This document shows positions 1 through 8,448 of a DNA stretch of 59,470 nucleotides, piece by piece (the first letter of the stretch is position 1; each line of letters starts with the position of its first letter). Under the pieces are notes generated by a model that saw only the letters and a list, made by a program, of their open reading frames with translations, did no database searches and had not been told where the DNA came from. The stretch is from Rhodanobacter sp. (GTDB lineage Bacteria > Pseudomonadota > Gammaproteobacteria > Xanthomonadales > Rhodanobacteraceae), in assembly GCA_030148505.1 (NCBI GenBank), contig JASBTI010000006.1, positions 1-59,470 on the forward strand. The letters run 5' to 3'. Both the position numbers and the translations under genes were made by a program.

Positions 1-78
1 GAGCTGCACGCCCGGCTGACGGGTCAGCCCGACCGCCTCACGCTTGAACTCGTCGTTAAACTTTCTTCGCTTGGACAT
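1..78 (-). CDS. IS3-family transposase OrfA, N-terminal fragment cut by the window edge
   Basis: Read on the minus strand from an ATG at 78, this gives 26 codons starting MSKRRKFNDEFKREAV, the usual opening of the helix-turn-helix (HTH_Tnp_1) subunit of IS3-family transposases. A good ribosome binding site (AAGGAG) lies just upstream of the ATG. OrfA binds the terminal repeats and is normally joined to the catalytic OrfB by programmed frameshifting. The rest lies outside the window, so intactness cannot be judged. Confidence 0.85.
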   Translation of the reverse strand, partial: MSKRRKFNDEFKREAVGLTRQPGVQL

Positions 79-135
79 GACACTCCTTTTTGACCATGAT
101 CGGTCTTCTTGGAAGTGTCCGCGTTAACGGGGTAG
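1..135 (-). mobile_element. End of an IS3-family insertion sequence
   Basis: The sequence upstream of the OrfA start (about 79-135) is the leader and terminal repeat region of the element. It contains AAGTGTCCGCGTTAACGG, which resembles IS3 terminal sequence. The exact tip is not fixed because the other end is not in the window. The sequence from about 136 to 272 shows no convincing gene. Confidence 0.5.
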
Positions 136-272
136 AACCCGTAGAACCCACCCATATCCTCGGCTATGGGATACGCAATTCGAGAGCAAGCTCAGAGCTT
201 TCCTAACTGTAAAGTAGGACGGTCGCCTTGAGCCGTGCGCGGCGGCGCCCCGGTATATGCAGCCCATAAACG

Positions 273-297
273 AAAACCCCGCCGAAGCGGGGTTTTT
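273..297 (-). terminator. Rho-independent terminator after the PEP-CTERM gene
   Basis: A ten-pair stem (AAAACCCCGC and GCGGGGTTTT) closes on a CGAA loop. It is flanked by T-runs on both strands, so it can act in either direction. It lies just past the stop of the minus-strand PEP-CTERM gene. Confidence 0.8.
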
Positions 298-319
298 CCA
301 GCATAACGCTGCGAATTAC

Positions 320-1087
320 TTAGACCTGCTTCCTGCGACGACTAAACGCGAGTCCCGCCAAGCCGAGGCCGAAGAGCACAAGGGTCGGGGGTTCCGGGAC
401 GGTGGCCGTTCCGAACACCTGCACATTCACGTCAGAAGGCTTGTCCCAGCCCCCATTGGGGCCAAATGAACTCCAAGTTCCGACACTTAAGGGATTAAAG
501 GTCCCGCCAACGACGTTTGCATAGAGCATCAAGCCATTCGCCCCATCCTGGGGAGAGCCGCTCAAGGGCGCATTGGATGCATGCACAAAAGGAATTCCAT
601 AACTACCGCCGGTCCCATCAAGGAAAAAATCATAGGTCTGCCCGGGCGCCAGCAGGACACTAACGGCAAAATCAAGCTGGTACATCGCGCTGTATGCGCC
701 GGTGTCGCCTTGGTACGAGCTTCCATCCGCGTAGGTAGCGTTTGATACGGCGCCGGACCCTGGCAGGAGGCCCATGGTTGAGCCGTGAATTCCACCCCAG
801 AGCGCTGCGCTGCCGGTGGCCTCCACCGACCACAGCCGGATCGTGTCGATAGCCCAGGTTTGCGAGCCTGTGTTGGTGAAAGTGTCACCCACCATCCAGT
901 AGTCCGTTGGCGACCCACCAAATACCCAGGCAACATTGGAGCGGCTTGGGCCTGCGATGTTGTTGAGGTTGGTGGTGGGAAGCCCGCGGTCTACGAGCAT
1001 CGTCGCATGGGCGCTCGTTATGCCTGCCAAGCAAGAGGCGAGCGTAAGCGCGGCTGCGCCCAGCCAGGACGCCGATTTCCTTTTCAT
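320..1087 (-). CDS. PEP-CTERM sorting domain exported protein
   Basis: Predicted exported protein of 255 residues. From the chosen start (MKRKSASWLG) there is a basic N-terminus, a hydrophobic segment and an AHA cleavage site, that is, a signal peptide. The body is rich in Gly, Ser, Thr and Trp and matches no family I recognise. The C-terminus has VPEPP, a hydrophobic helix and a final SRRRKQV, the three-part PEP-CTERM sorting signal recognised by exosortase/EpsH, which removes the tail during surface sorting. The second of two nearby ATGs (1087 rather than 1093) is preferred because a GGGGA motif lies at normal spacing before it. A sigma-54-like promoter lies upstream and a terminator follows. 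No exosortase gene is in the window, so the sorting machinery must be elsewhere. Function beyond surface or matrix localisation is unknown. Confidence 0.85.
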   Translation of the reverse strand: MKRKSASWLGAAALTLASCLAGITSAHATMLVDRGLPTTNLNNIAGPSRSNVAWVFGGSPTDYWMVGDTFTNTGSQTWAIDTIRLWSVEATGSAALWGGIHGSTMGLLPGSGAVSNATYADGSSYQGDTGAYSAMYQLDFAVSVLLAPGQTYDFFLDGTGGSYGIPFVHASNAPLSGSPQDGANGLMLYANVVGGTFNPLSVGTWSSFGPNGGWDKPSDVNVQVFGTATVPEPPTLVLFGLGLAGLAFSRRRKQV

Positions 1088-1138
1088 AGCCATTTCCCCA
1101 CTATTGAGAATTCCCCCGCCCCGATCTGCTAAACCCCG

Positions 1139-1154
1139 AGCATAAATCGAGCCA
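1139..1154 (-). promoter_or_regulatory. Putative sigma-54 (RpoN) promoter of the PEP-CTERM gene
   Basis: On the minus strand the sequence TGGCTCGATTTATGCT has GG and GC separated by exactly 10 bases, the -24/-12 spacing of RpoN promoters (consensus TGGCACG-N4-TTGCW). Predicted transcription would start near 1128, leaving a short leader that contains the Shine-Dalgarno motif. PEP-CTERM systems are commonly accompanied by a PrsK/PrsR two-component pair of the RpoN-activator type, so the pairing makes sense. No activator site was identified. Confidence 0.5.
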
Positions 1155-1371
1155 AATATCAATAAACACATATAATCAATGGGTTGTAATGGTATATAAA
1201 TGCGGGGCGGCTCCGAAGTGAGCAAAAATGTAAAGATAACCGACGCTGCGGTCGCGGCGCCTACGGAGACCTTTTCCCCGACAAGGCGTGGAAGTTGCCT
1301 TATTACTCCCTCAAGCTGAAGCCCCTTCGTAGCGTGGCTTAATGCGGAGGTGAGGGTTTATCGGAGCGCTC

Positions 1372-1848
1372 ATGGAAGTCCGGATCGTCGAATTCCCTGC
1401 GACGCCGGTGGCCGCCGTTGAGCACCTCGGCCCACCACAGCGGGAGTACGAAACGTCCCAGCGTCTCATCCGCTGGCGGATACGCAATGGCATCTCCCCG
1501 CAGTCAGCGCAAACCTACGGTGTGCATTACACCAACCCCTTGGCGGTGTCGCCCGATCAGCACAGGGTGGACTTCTGCGTCTCGTTTGCCGGGCCGGTTT
1601 CGCCCAACGATGAAGGTGTCGTGGCCAAGCTCATCCCGCGGCTGCGGTGCGCCGTCGCGACGCATCTCGGCTCACGCCGGATCAACACGACAGCGCAGTA
1701 CCTGGGGCAGGTGTGGCTGCCGCAAAGCGGCGAGGTGGCTGGGGACTTCCCGATCTTCTTCCACTACGTAAACGTCGGCCCCGGCGTCCAGGAGCATGCG
1801 ATGGTCACGCAGGTGTATCTGCCGCTGGGGCCGGTGGCCGCAGCCTGA
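1372..1848 (+). CDS. Stand-alone GyrI-like / AraC effector-binding domain protein
   Basis: A 158-residue protein opening MEVRIVEFPATPVAAVEHLGPP, the start of the GyrI-like small-molecule-binding domain (the SbmC/GyrI and AraC/Rob C-terminal family). A GI-type loop leads into an NPLAVSPDQHRVDFCVSF stretch, followed by a conserved-looking HYVNVGPGVQEHA region near the end. The length equals stand-alone SbmC, not the roughly 280 residues of AraC regulators, and there is no helix-turn-helix upstream. It may bind a ligand, buffer gyrase or be a remnant of a regulator. Neither neighbour suggests a pathway. The start has only a weak GGAG-like motif (cggagcgctc). Confidence 0.7.
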   Translation: MEVRIVEFPATPVAAVEHLGPPQREYETSQRLIRWRIRNGISPQSAQTYGVHYTNPLAVSPDQHRVDFCVSFAGPVSPNDEGVVAKLIPRLRCAVATHLGSRRINTTAQYLGQVWLPQSGEVAGDFPIFFHYVNVGPGVQEHAMVTQVYLPLGPVAAA

Positions 1849-2004
1849 CCGGGACCTCGACTCCTGGCGTGATGCCACCAAGAAGTAGCGACCTCCCTCA
1901 AGGACAATCCCGTGCTAATCAAAATGCGCCGGGAGCAGAACGCCGCGATCCTGCGCGACACGCCGTCCGGCGTGGCCGCCGCGGCAGCTCTCGCGAATAC
2001 GGCA

Positions 2005-2481
2005 TCAGTGGGCCAGCGTCTTCTCGTAGCGCCATGCGTCCATGCCGTCCTGGTAATACTGCGGTAGCTGGCCGATGCGCCGGAACGCCAGTTGTTCGTA
2101 GAGGCGAATGGCGCTGGCGTTGTCGGTGCGCACTTCCAGACGCAGGGCGCGGCAATGTCGATCTGTGGCGGCGCGAATGGCGGCTTGCAGCAAGGAAGAG
2201 CCGACGCCCTTGCCACGCGCGGCGGGCTGGGTGGCCAGCGAGTAAAGCCGCGCGATCGTGCTGCCCTTACGAAAAAACAGCACGGCGGTGCCGAGGAAGT
2301 GGCGGTGATTGGCACTGGCCACCAGTACCAGCGCAGACGCGCTGTCCAGGTGGCGGCGGTATTGCGCCCGGCTGAGTCGGTCGCTGTCGAAGCTGCGTTG
2401 TTCCAGTGCAATCAGGTCGTCGAGATCCGTGTTGTCGGCGCGACGCACGCGTACGGTGGCAGAGGCTGGAGGTGGTTTCAT
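2005..2481 (-). CDS. GNAT-family N-acetyltransferase (RimI-like)
   Basis: A 158-residue GNAT-fold acetyltransferase that would transfer the acetyl group of acetyl-CoA to an amine, perhaps a protein N-terminus. Motif A is visible as SLATQPAARGKGVGSSLL (roughly residues 81-98), containing the R/Q-x-x-G-x-G/A pyrophosphate loop. Motif B follows as LRLEVRTDNASAIRLYEQLAF, the RimI-type pattern. It is divergent from the RimK-like ATP-grasp gene at 2722. In many proteobacteria a GNAT domain, often fused to a C39-like peptidase, sits beside this same RimK-like gene. Here only the GNAT part exists and no C39 domain follows. The substrate is unknown. Confidence 0.85.
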   Translation of the reverse strand: MKPPPASATVRVRRADNTDLDDLIALEQRSFDSDRLSRAQYRRHLDSASALVLVASANHRHFLGTAVLFFRKGSTIARLYSLATQPAARGKGVGSSLLQAAIRAATDRHCRALRLEVRTDNASAIRLYEQLAFRRIGQLPQYYQDGMDAWRYEKTLAH

Positions 2482-2721
2482 GCGAGCGTGATCGATCTGG
2501 CGACAGCGCGAGCCCGTGCCCGGATAGCTGACGGATGGCGCGAACTTTAGCAGCCGTTACCGAGATCGTGGCCCCGTTGTGCATCGGTCAGGGAGGCGTT
2601 TATTCAGCCTTCAGCGCGATGGCTTGTGCGCGGCCACGCCTGTGCCACACTGCGCGCCTGGTTCGGTCCATCGCGCCAGGCCGGGGTATTCTGGCCCGGA
2701 CCAACCTGTTCGAGGGATCCC

Positions 2722-4218
2722 ATGACCCGTCTGGTCATCGTTGTCGAAAAGGCCTCAGACTGGGGCTCATACTACCCATCCGTCGATGTGATGAGCGCGA
2801 TGGACTACCTGCGCAGCCCGGTGGGCGGCGACGACGAACGCACCCACGTACTGAATCTGTGCCGCAGCTACAAGTACCTGGGTACCGGCTATTACGTGTC
2901 GCTGCTGGCCGAGGCGCGTGGGCATCGGGTGATGCCGTCGGTGCGCACTGTCAATGACCTTCGCCGGCGCTCGCTGTACGGTCTGGACATCGAGGACCTG
3001 AACCAGAAGCTGACGCACTTTCTGCCCGCCGGCGGTCGGGACACCACCGACTTCGGCATCCTGGTCTACTTCGGCGAGACGGCTTACCCGGCGCTGCAGG
3101 ATTTGGCGCGGCAGGTATTCGAGATGTTTCCCTGTCCGCTGCTGCGGATCGAGTTCGAGCGCGATCGCGTGTGGCAGGTGAGTTCGATCAAACCGGTCGG
3201 GTTGCAGACGCTGGACGACGCGCAGGAAGATGCCTTTGCCGAGGAGCTCGACCGTTTCTCCAAGAAGCTGTGGCGCAAGCCGCGGGCACGCAAGTTGTAC
3301 CGCTACGACATTGCGATGCTGGTCGACCCGAAGGAGGCGATGCCGCCGTCGAACAAGAAGGCATTGAAGGCGTTCATTGCGGCCGGCAAGTCGTTGGGTA
3401 TCGAGGTCGACCCGATCGGCAAGAACGACTACCAGCGGCTGGCCGAATACGATGGCTTGTTCATTCGCGAGACTACCGCCAGCGACAATCACACCTATCG
3501 TTTCGCCCATCGGGCCGAGAAGGAAGGGATGGTGGTAATCGACGACCCGACCTCGATCCTGCGCTGTACCAACAAGATCTTCCTCAACGATGTGATGGTT
3601 GCGCGCAAGCTGGCGGTGCCGCGCACCGAAATTCTGTATCGCGATGACGCCAAGGGGATCAAGGAGGTCGTCGCCAAACTCGGTTTTCCGCTGGTGCTGA
3701 AAATCCCTGACGGCTCATTTTCGCGTGGCGTGGTCAAGGTGGAAAACGAGGCGGCGCTGTCGCAGGCGGCCAGCGGCCTGTTTCAGCACAGCGCCTTGTT
3801 GCTGGCGCAGGAGTACGTGTACACCGAATTCGACTGGCGCATTGGCGTGCTCAACCGTGAGCCGCTGTATGCCTGCAAGTACTACATGTCGCGTGGCCAC
3901 TGGCAGATCTACAACCACGGTGCCAAGGGCTCGGCGAAAACCGGCGGCTTCGAGGCCGTCGCGATCGGCAATGCCCCCGCCGAAGTGGTCAAGCTGGCGC
4001 TGAAGGCGACCCAGCCGATCGGCGACGGCCTGTACGGGGTGGATCTGAAGCAGGTCGGTGACAAGCCGGTGGTGATCGAGGTGAATGACAACCCCTCGAT
4101 CGATGCCGGCGTCGAAGACGGACAGATCGGCGATCAACTGTATCTGCGCGTGATGCAGGAGTTCCTGCGTCGGATGGAGCGCAAGCGGCAAGGCCTGGCC
4201 GGTATGGGAAAGGTCTGA
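2722..4218 (+). CDS. RimK-like ATP-grasp ligase with RLAN N-terminal domain
   Basis: A 498-residue protein. The N-terminal half (MTRLVIVVEKASDWGSYYPS onward) is the RimK-like ATP-grasp N-terminal (RLAN) domain. The C-terminal half (from about residue 280) is an ATP-grasp fold with a LVLKIPDGSFSRGVVKV glycine-rich loop and a VIEVNDNPSIDAG magnesium-binding motif. Such enzymes ligate an amino acid to a peptide or protein carboxylate. RimK proper adds glutamate to ribosomal protein S6, but the RLAN subfamily's substrate is not established. The ATG at 2722 is chosen over the longer frame because homologous proteins begin at MTRLVIVV and the upstream extension lacks family features. It pairs with the divergent GNAT gene. 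Confidence 0.88.
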   Translation: MTRLVIVVEKASDWGSYYPSVDVMSAMDYLRSPVGGDDERTHVLNLCRSYKYLGTGYYVSLLAEARGHRVMPSVRTVNDLRRRSLYGLDIEDLNQKLTHFLPAGGRDTTDFGILVYFGETAYPALQDLARQVFEMFPCPLLRIEFERDRVWQVSSIKPVGLQTLDDAQEDAFAEELDRFSKKLWRKPRARKLYRYDIAMLVDPKEAMPPSNKKALKAFIAAGKSLGIEVDPIGKNDYQRLAEYDGLFIRETTASDNHTYRFAHRAEKEGMVVIDDPTSILRCTNKIFLNDVMVARKLAVPRTEILYRDDAKGIKEVVAKLGFPLVLKIPDGSFSRGVVKVENEAALSQAASGLFQHSALLLAQEYVYTEFDWRIGVLNREPLYACKYYMSRGHWQIYNHGAKGSAKTGGFEAVAIGNAPAEVVKLALKATQPIGDGLYGVDLKQVGDKPVVIEVNDNPSIDAGVEDGQIGDQLYLRVMQEFLRRMERKRQGLAGMGKV

Positions 4219-4309
4219 GCCGGCTGGCGACGCCGGTATCGGCTGAGGCAGTCAGTTTTCTGGGGGCAGTCCCCCGTTCCACCGGCAAAGATGCCGCGCC
4301 AACGGCCAG

Positions 4310-4567
4310 TCAGTGCCAGATCGGATCATGTCGGGTACGTCGCCGCGCGCGCCGCTGTGCCACGAGTTGCCGCGGCAGCGAGGGCTCCAGGGCCAGCAGC
4401 ACGATGAGCGGTGCGCCCAGCAGCCAAAACGCAGGTGCCCAGCCGAGCAGTGTCGTATGAAACGGAACCAGGGTGCTGAGCAGCAAGCTGCCGCCGCCGA
4501 GCAACCACACCAGGGAGGCGCCGAGCAGGTAGCTGTGATGGGGCGACGTTGAGGGAGGCATGCGCAT
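4310..4567 (-). CDS. Small two-helix inner-membrane protein, unknown function
   Basis: An 85-residue protein with two hydrophobic helices (about residues 14-30 and 37-60) and a strongly basic C-terminal tail (RRARRRTRHD) expected to stay in the cytoplasm. The start MRMPPSTSPHH is chosen because a GAAGGGAC ribosome site lies about eight bases upstream. A second in-frame ATG two codons later is an alternative. It is divergent from aroE and convergent with the RimK-like gene. No family is recognised. Confidence 0.65.
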   Translation of the reverse strand: MRMPPSTSPHHSYLLGASLVWLLGGGSLLLSTLVPFHTTLLGWAPAFWLLGAPLIVLLALEPSLPRQLVAQRRARRRTRHDPIWH

Positions 4568-4718
4568 GTCGGGTGTCCCTTCGTTGGATGGTGTCGGCAG
4601 CCTGCCGGGTCCTGATCTCAGTACTTGCGACTCTCGGCCGTTGCGCTGTCGCTGCGCGGTAGAATGAAAGCCATGACATGCGCCGCACCCCGGCGCGGGA
4701 AGGGGAGCGGTAGTTTCC

Positions 4719-5549
4719 ATGAAAGCCATGCAGTTTGCCGTCTTCGGTCACCCGATCAGCCACAGCCTTTCGCCGGTGATCCACCAGGCGTTCGCCGGGC
4801 AGTTCGGGATCCGGCTCGATTACACGGCCATCGATGCGGCGCCGGACGAGTTTGCCGAGGCAGTGCAGCGGTTCTTTGCCGCGGGAGGACAAGGCGTCAA
4901 CGTTACCTTGCCCCATAAGGCGGCGGCATTCGCGCTGGCCAGCAAGCACAGCGTGCAGGCGACCCGGGTGGGCAGCGCCAATGTGTTGACCCGTCTGCCG
5001 GACGGTAGCCTGGCGGCACACAATACCGATGGCGCGGGCATGGTGCGGGACATCACCGAACGTCACCAGGTGGATTTGCGCGGCCACGACGCCTTGCTGC
5101 TGGGCGCCGGTGGCGCCGCCCATGGCGTGGCCTGGAACCTGCTGGATGCGGGCGTCGCGTCGCTGACCATCGTCAACCGCTCGCCCGAGGCCGCCGATGC
5201 GCTGGCCGATGCCATCGGCGACCCCGGTCGCGTGCATACCCGGTATTGGAAGGATCTGGGCAACATCGGCAGTTACGACCTGATCGTCAATGCCACTTCC
5301 GCCGGAGTGCTGGGAACCTCGTTGCGACTGCCGTTTTCGCTGGCCGGTGCGCGCGCGCTTTGCTATGACTTGTCGTATGGCGTGGCCGCCAGCGATTTTC
5401 TGGCCTGGGCCAGAACAGCGGGGGCCCGCCATGCCCTCGATGGTCTCGGCATGTTGCTGGAAACCGCCGCCGATGCGTTCGAGTTGTGGCATGGCAAGCG
5501 GCCGGATACCGATCCGGTCTACCAGTCATTGCGCCGGCAGTACGAGTAG
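4719..5549 (+). CDS. aroE: Shikimate dehydrogenase (NADP+)
   Basis: Reduces 3-dehydroshikimate to shikimate in aromatic amino acid biosynthesis. The 276-residue protein shows the family signature FGHPISHSLSPVIHQAF at residues 9-25 (shikimate-binding serines), VNVTLPHK with the catalytic lysine, NTDGAGMVRD, and the nucleotide-binding loop LLGAGGAAHGVAW. Length is typical. The ATG at 4719 follows a GGGGAG motif. A second ATG three codons later is possible but less favoured. Confidence 0.96.
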   Translation: MKAMQFAVFGHPISHSLSPVIHQAFAGQFGIRLDYTAIDAAPDEFAEAVQRFFAAGGQGVNVTLPHKAAAFALASKHSVQATRVGSANVLTRLPDGSLAAHNTDGAGMVRDITERHQVDLRGHDALLLGAGGAAHGVAWNLLDAGVASLTIVNRSPEAADALADAIGDPGRVHTRYWKDLGNIGSYDLIVNATSAGVLGTSLRLPFSLAGARALCYDLSYGVAASDFLAWARTAGARHALDGLGMLLETAADAFELWHGKRPDTDPVYQSLRRQYE

Positions 5550-5653
5550 GCTCCAAGCCAGCCGGCTCGGTGTCTACCCGTGTGGCAGCGATGCGTGGAT
5601 CAAACCGCGCTTGCCTCAGCGCGCGGTGCGTCCTCGACCCGCCACAGTGGCGG

Positions 5654-6190
5654 TCACGCTTCGGCCAGGTAGGTATTCTTCAAAAGCACGTATTGCTCGG
5701 CGGAGTAGTGCAACTGCGCGATCTGGTGGTCGCTTAGCCGGCGCACGAACTTTGCCGGATTGCCCAGCCATAGCTCGCCTTCACCAACGATCTTGCCGGG
5801 AGGCACCACGCTGCCGGCACCGACAAAGCCGTGCGGCTTCACCACGGCGCCATCGAGCACGGTGGCGTGCATACCGATCAGGCAGTGGTCGCCGAGCGTG
5901 CAGGCGTGAATCACCGCGCCATGGCCGATGGTGACGCCGACGCCGATCAGGCAGGGAAAACCACCCGGCGAATTCGGACCATCATGGGTTACGTGGACGA
6001 TGCTGCCGTCCTGGATATTGGTCCCCGCACCGACCCGGATGCGGTGTACATCGCCGCGCAGCACCGCGCCAGGCCAGATCGAGACGTCGTCGCCGAGGAC
6101 CACATCGCCGATGACCGTGGCAGCCGGATCGACATAGACCCGGGCGCCGAGCGTCGGCAGCACGCCTTTATATCTGCGGAGGGGATTCAT
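5654..6190 (-). CDS. Gamma-class carbonic anhydrase family protein (YrdA-like)
   Basis: A 178-residue left-handed beta-helix protein of hexapeptide repeats (for example GDVVLGDDVSIWPGAVLRGD, then TIGHGAVIHACTLGDHCLIG). Histidines in HVTHDG, GHGAVIHA and GMHA match the zinc ligands of the gamma-carbonic anhydrase family. Proteins of the YrdA type bind metal, but anhydrase activity is often unproven. It is divergent from oligopeptidase A across a short gap, an arrangement common in gammaproteobacteria. Confidence 0.92.
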   Translation of the reverse strand: MNPLRRYKGVLPTLGARVYVDPAATVIGDVVLGDDVSIWPGAVLRGDVHRIRVGAGTNIQDGSIVHVTHDGPNSPGGFPCLIGVGVTIGHGAVIHACTLGDHCLIGMHATVLDGAVVKPHGFVGAGSVVPPGKIVGEGELWLGNPAKFVRRLSDHQIAQLHYSAEQYVLLKNTYLAEA

Positions 6191-6272
6191 CGCCTCATTT
6201 TACCCTCCTGCGGGGCGGCACGCTTGATTTCGGGCGGTCGCATCGCCACGCTGGTGGCCTCAAGGAGAACCC

Positions 6273-8333
6273 ATGAACCACGACAATCCGCTGTTGGCCG
6301 ACGAGGTCTTGCCGACCTTTTCCCGCATCCGCCCCGATCAGGTGGTGCCGGCCATCGAAAGCCTGCTCGCCGACTATCGCGATGACATCGACGCGTTGAC
6401 CGCGGCCGATGCGCCACGTGACTTCGCCTCCGTAATGCTGGCGCAGGAGCGGCTGGAACAGCGGCTTGCGCGCGCGTGGGCGCCGATCAGCCACCTGCAC
6501 TCGGTAGCCGACAACGAAGCCTTGCGCGCGGTCTACGGGCCGGCCGAGGAGGCGCTCACCGAGCACGCGATCGAACTGGGCCAGAATCGCGAGCTGTATG
6601 CCGCTGTGCAGGCGCCGGCCGATGCGGCCGGGTTCGCCGACCTGCCGTGTCCCGAACGCGCCCTAGTCGAACATGCCTTGCGCGACTTCAAGCTGTCCGG
6701 CGTGGCGCTGAAGGAGCCGGCGCGCACGCGGTTTCGCGAAATTGGCGTGGAGCTTTCACGCTTGTCCACCGAGTTTTCCAATGCGGTACTCGATGCCAGC
6801 GAAGCGTGGCACGAGCACGTTACCGACGAACGCGATCTTGCCGGTATCCCGGAGTCCGCTCACGCAGTGCTGCACCAGTATGCTGTGGACCAGGGTCTGG
6901 ACGGCTATCTGGTCAACCTGAAGCAACCCAGTGTGCAGGCCGTGCTCAGCTATGCCGACAATCGGGGATTGCGCGAGCGCGTCTATTGGGCCTATCAGAC
7001 TCGCGCGTCCGACCAGGGGCCGAATGCGGGAAAGTTCGACAACTCCGCACGAATCGAGAAGATCATGGCATTGCGTCATGAAGCAGCGCAGCTGCTGGGC
7101 TTTGCCAACGCAGCGGAAGAATCGCTGGCCACCAAGATGGCCGCTTCGCCTACCGAGGTGATGGAGTTCCTGCACGATCTGGCCGCGCGCGCCAGGCCGG
7201 TGGCTCAGCGTGAACTGGCGAGCTTGCGTGAATTTGCCGCCGCCGAGCTCAAGTTGGACAACCTCGAAGCCTGGGATGTCGGCTATGCCTCCGAAAAACT
7301 TCGCCAGCAGCGTTATGCGCTGGATGAGGAACAGCTTAAACCCTATTTTCCGCTGCCGGCGGTCATCGACGGTCTTTTTGGTCTCATCCACAAACTCTAC
7401 GGCATCACTCTGTCGCGGCGGGAAGGGGTCGATGTATGGCACCCGGATGTGCGCTTCTACGATGTCCACGACGCCGACGGCCACGTGTTCGCGGGAGCCT
7501 ATCTCGACCTTTATGCGCGCAACGGCAAGCGTGGCGGCGCCTGGATGGATGTCTGTCGCGCCCGTTTCGACGACGGCTCCCGGGTACAGTTGCCGGTGGC
7601 TTTTCTCACCTGCAATTTTCCGCCGCCTACAGAGGGCAAGCCGGCCCTGCTCACCCATGACGATGTGCTGACCCTGTTTCATGAATTCGGTCACGGACTG
7701 CATCACCTGCTGACCGAGATCAACCTGCCCTCGATCGGCGGTATCGACGGCGTCGAGTGGGATGCGGTGGAGTTGCCCAGCCAGTTCATGGAGAATTTTG
7801 GCTGGCATCGCGAGGCCCTCGATCTGTTCGCCCGGCACTACCAGACTGGCGAGAAGCTGCCGGACGAGCTGTTTCAGCGAATGCTTGCCGCACGGCACTT
7901 CCACGCCGGCCTGTTCCTGGTGCGCCAGCTCGAATTCGCGATGTTCGACTTCATGCTGCATCTGGAATATGACCCCGCCGCGGGTGCGCGCCCGATGGCG
8001 GTACTGGGCGAGGTGCGCAAGCAGGTTGCGGTGCTGCATCCGCCGGCATGGCAGCGGTTTCCGCATGGTTTCAGCCACATATTTGCCGGTGGCTATGCGG
8101 CGGGTTACTACAGCTACCTCTGGGCGGAGCTGCTGTCAGCCGATGCTTTTGGCGCCTTCGAAGAGCACACCGGCGCATGCGGCAGCGTGATCGATGGCAC
8201 CAAGGGCGATCGTTTTCGTCGGGAAATCCTCGCCGTGGGGGCCAGTCGTCCGGCGCTGGAGAGCTTCATCGCCTTCCGCGGGCGCAAGCCCCAGCCGGAA
8301 GCCTTGTTGCGCAGCCATGGACTGGCCACTTGA
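6273..8333 (+). CDS. prlC: Oligopeptidase A, M3-family zinc metallopeptidase
   Basis: Cytoplasmic peptidase that degrades short peptides, including released signal peptides. The 686-residue protein has the HEFGH zinc motif with the first histidine at residue 470, followed by the downstream glutamate ligand region GIDGVEWDAVELPSQFMENF. The ATG at 6273 has an AAGGAG motif upstream. Length and N-terminus (NPLLADEVLPTFSRIRPDQV) match the PrlC/OpdA branch. A bidirectional terminator follows. Confidence 0.95.
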   Translation: MNHDNPLLADEVLPTFSRIRPDQVVPAIESLLADYRDDIDALTAADAPRDFASVMLAQERLEQRLARAWAPISHLHSVADNEALRAVYGPAEEALTEHAIELGQNRELYAAVQAPADAAGFADLPCPERALVEHALRDFKLSGVALKEPARTRFREIGVELSRLSTEFSNAVLDASEAWHEHVTDERDLAGIPESAHAVLHQYAVDQGLDGYLVNLKQPSVQAVLSYADNRGLRERVYWAYQTRASDQGPNAGKFDNSARIEKIMALRHEAAQLLGFANAAEESLATKMAASPTEVMEFLHDLAARARPVAQRELASLREFAAAELKLDNLEAWDVGYASEKLRQQRYALDEEQLKPYFPLPAVIDGLFGLIHKLYGITLSRREGVDVWHPDVRFYDVHDADGHVFAGAYLDLYARNGKRGGAWMDVCRARFDDGSRVQLPVAFLTCNFPPPTEGKPALLTHDDVLTLFHEFGHGLHHLLTEINLPSIGGIDGVEWDAVELPSQFMENFGWHREALDLFARHYQTGEKLPDELFQRMLAARHFHAGLFLVRQLEFAMFDFMLHLEYDPAAGARPMAVLGEVRKQVAVLHPPAWQRFPHGFSHIFAGGYAAGYYSYLWAELLSADAFGAFEEHTGACGSVIDGTKGDRFRREILAVGASRPALESFIAFRGRKPQPEALLRSHGLAT

Positions 8334-8397
8334 TCGCCCCTGGCCCTGGCGCGTTCGGATGAACCGACGGGGTTGGCGCTTCTGCCCGCGAACACAA

Positions 8398-8423
8398 AAA
8401 AAGCCCGCCGAAGCGGGCTTTTT
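8398..8423. terminator. Bidirectional rho-independent terminator between prlC and the cold-shock gene
   Basis: An eleven-pair stem (AAAAAGCCCGC and GCGGGCTTTTT) closes on CGAA, with T-runs on both strands. It separates two convergent genes and can serve both. It has the same design as the terminator at 273-297. Confidence 0.88.
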
Positions 8424-8448
8424 CAGATCAACTCAAGTCCGGGTGGAC

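Noticed and set aside
1200..1345. Short plus-strand frame ending ...FPDKAWKLPYYSLKLKPLRSVA before the GyrI-like gene
   Set aside because: It could be the tail of a lost gene, but no start, family or homologous context could be recognised.
1849..2004. Plus-strand frame containing NAAILRDTPSGVAAAAALANTAS after the GyrI-like gene
   Set aside because: A possible gene remnant, but it runs into the antisense of the GNAT gene and lacks a recognisable family.
4570..5492. A 388-codon minus-strand frame overlapping aroE
   Set aside because: Antisense to the complete aroE gene and low-complexity in translation (Gln/Gly/Arg).
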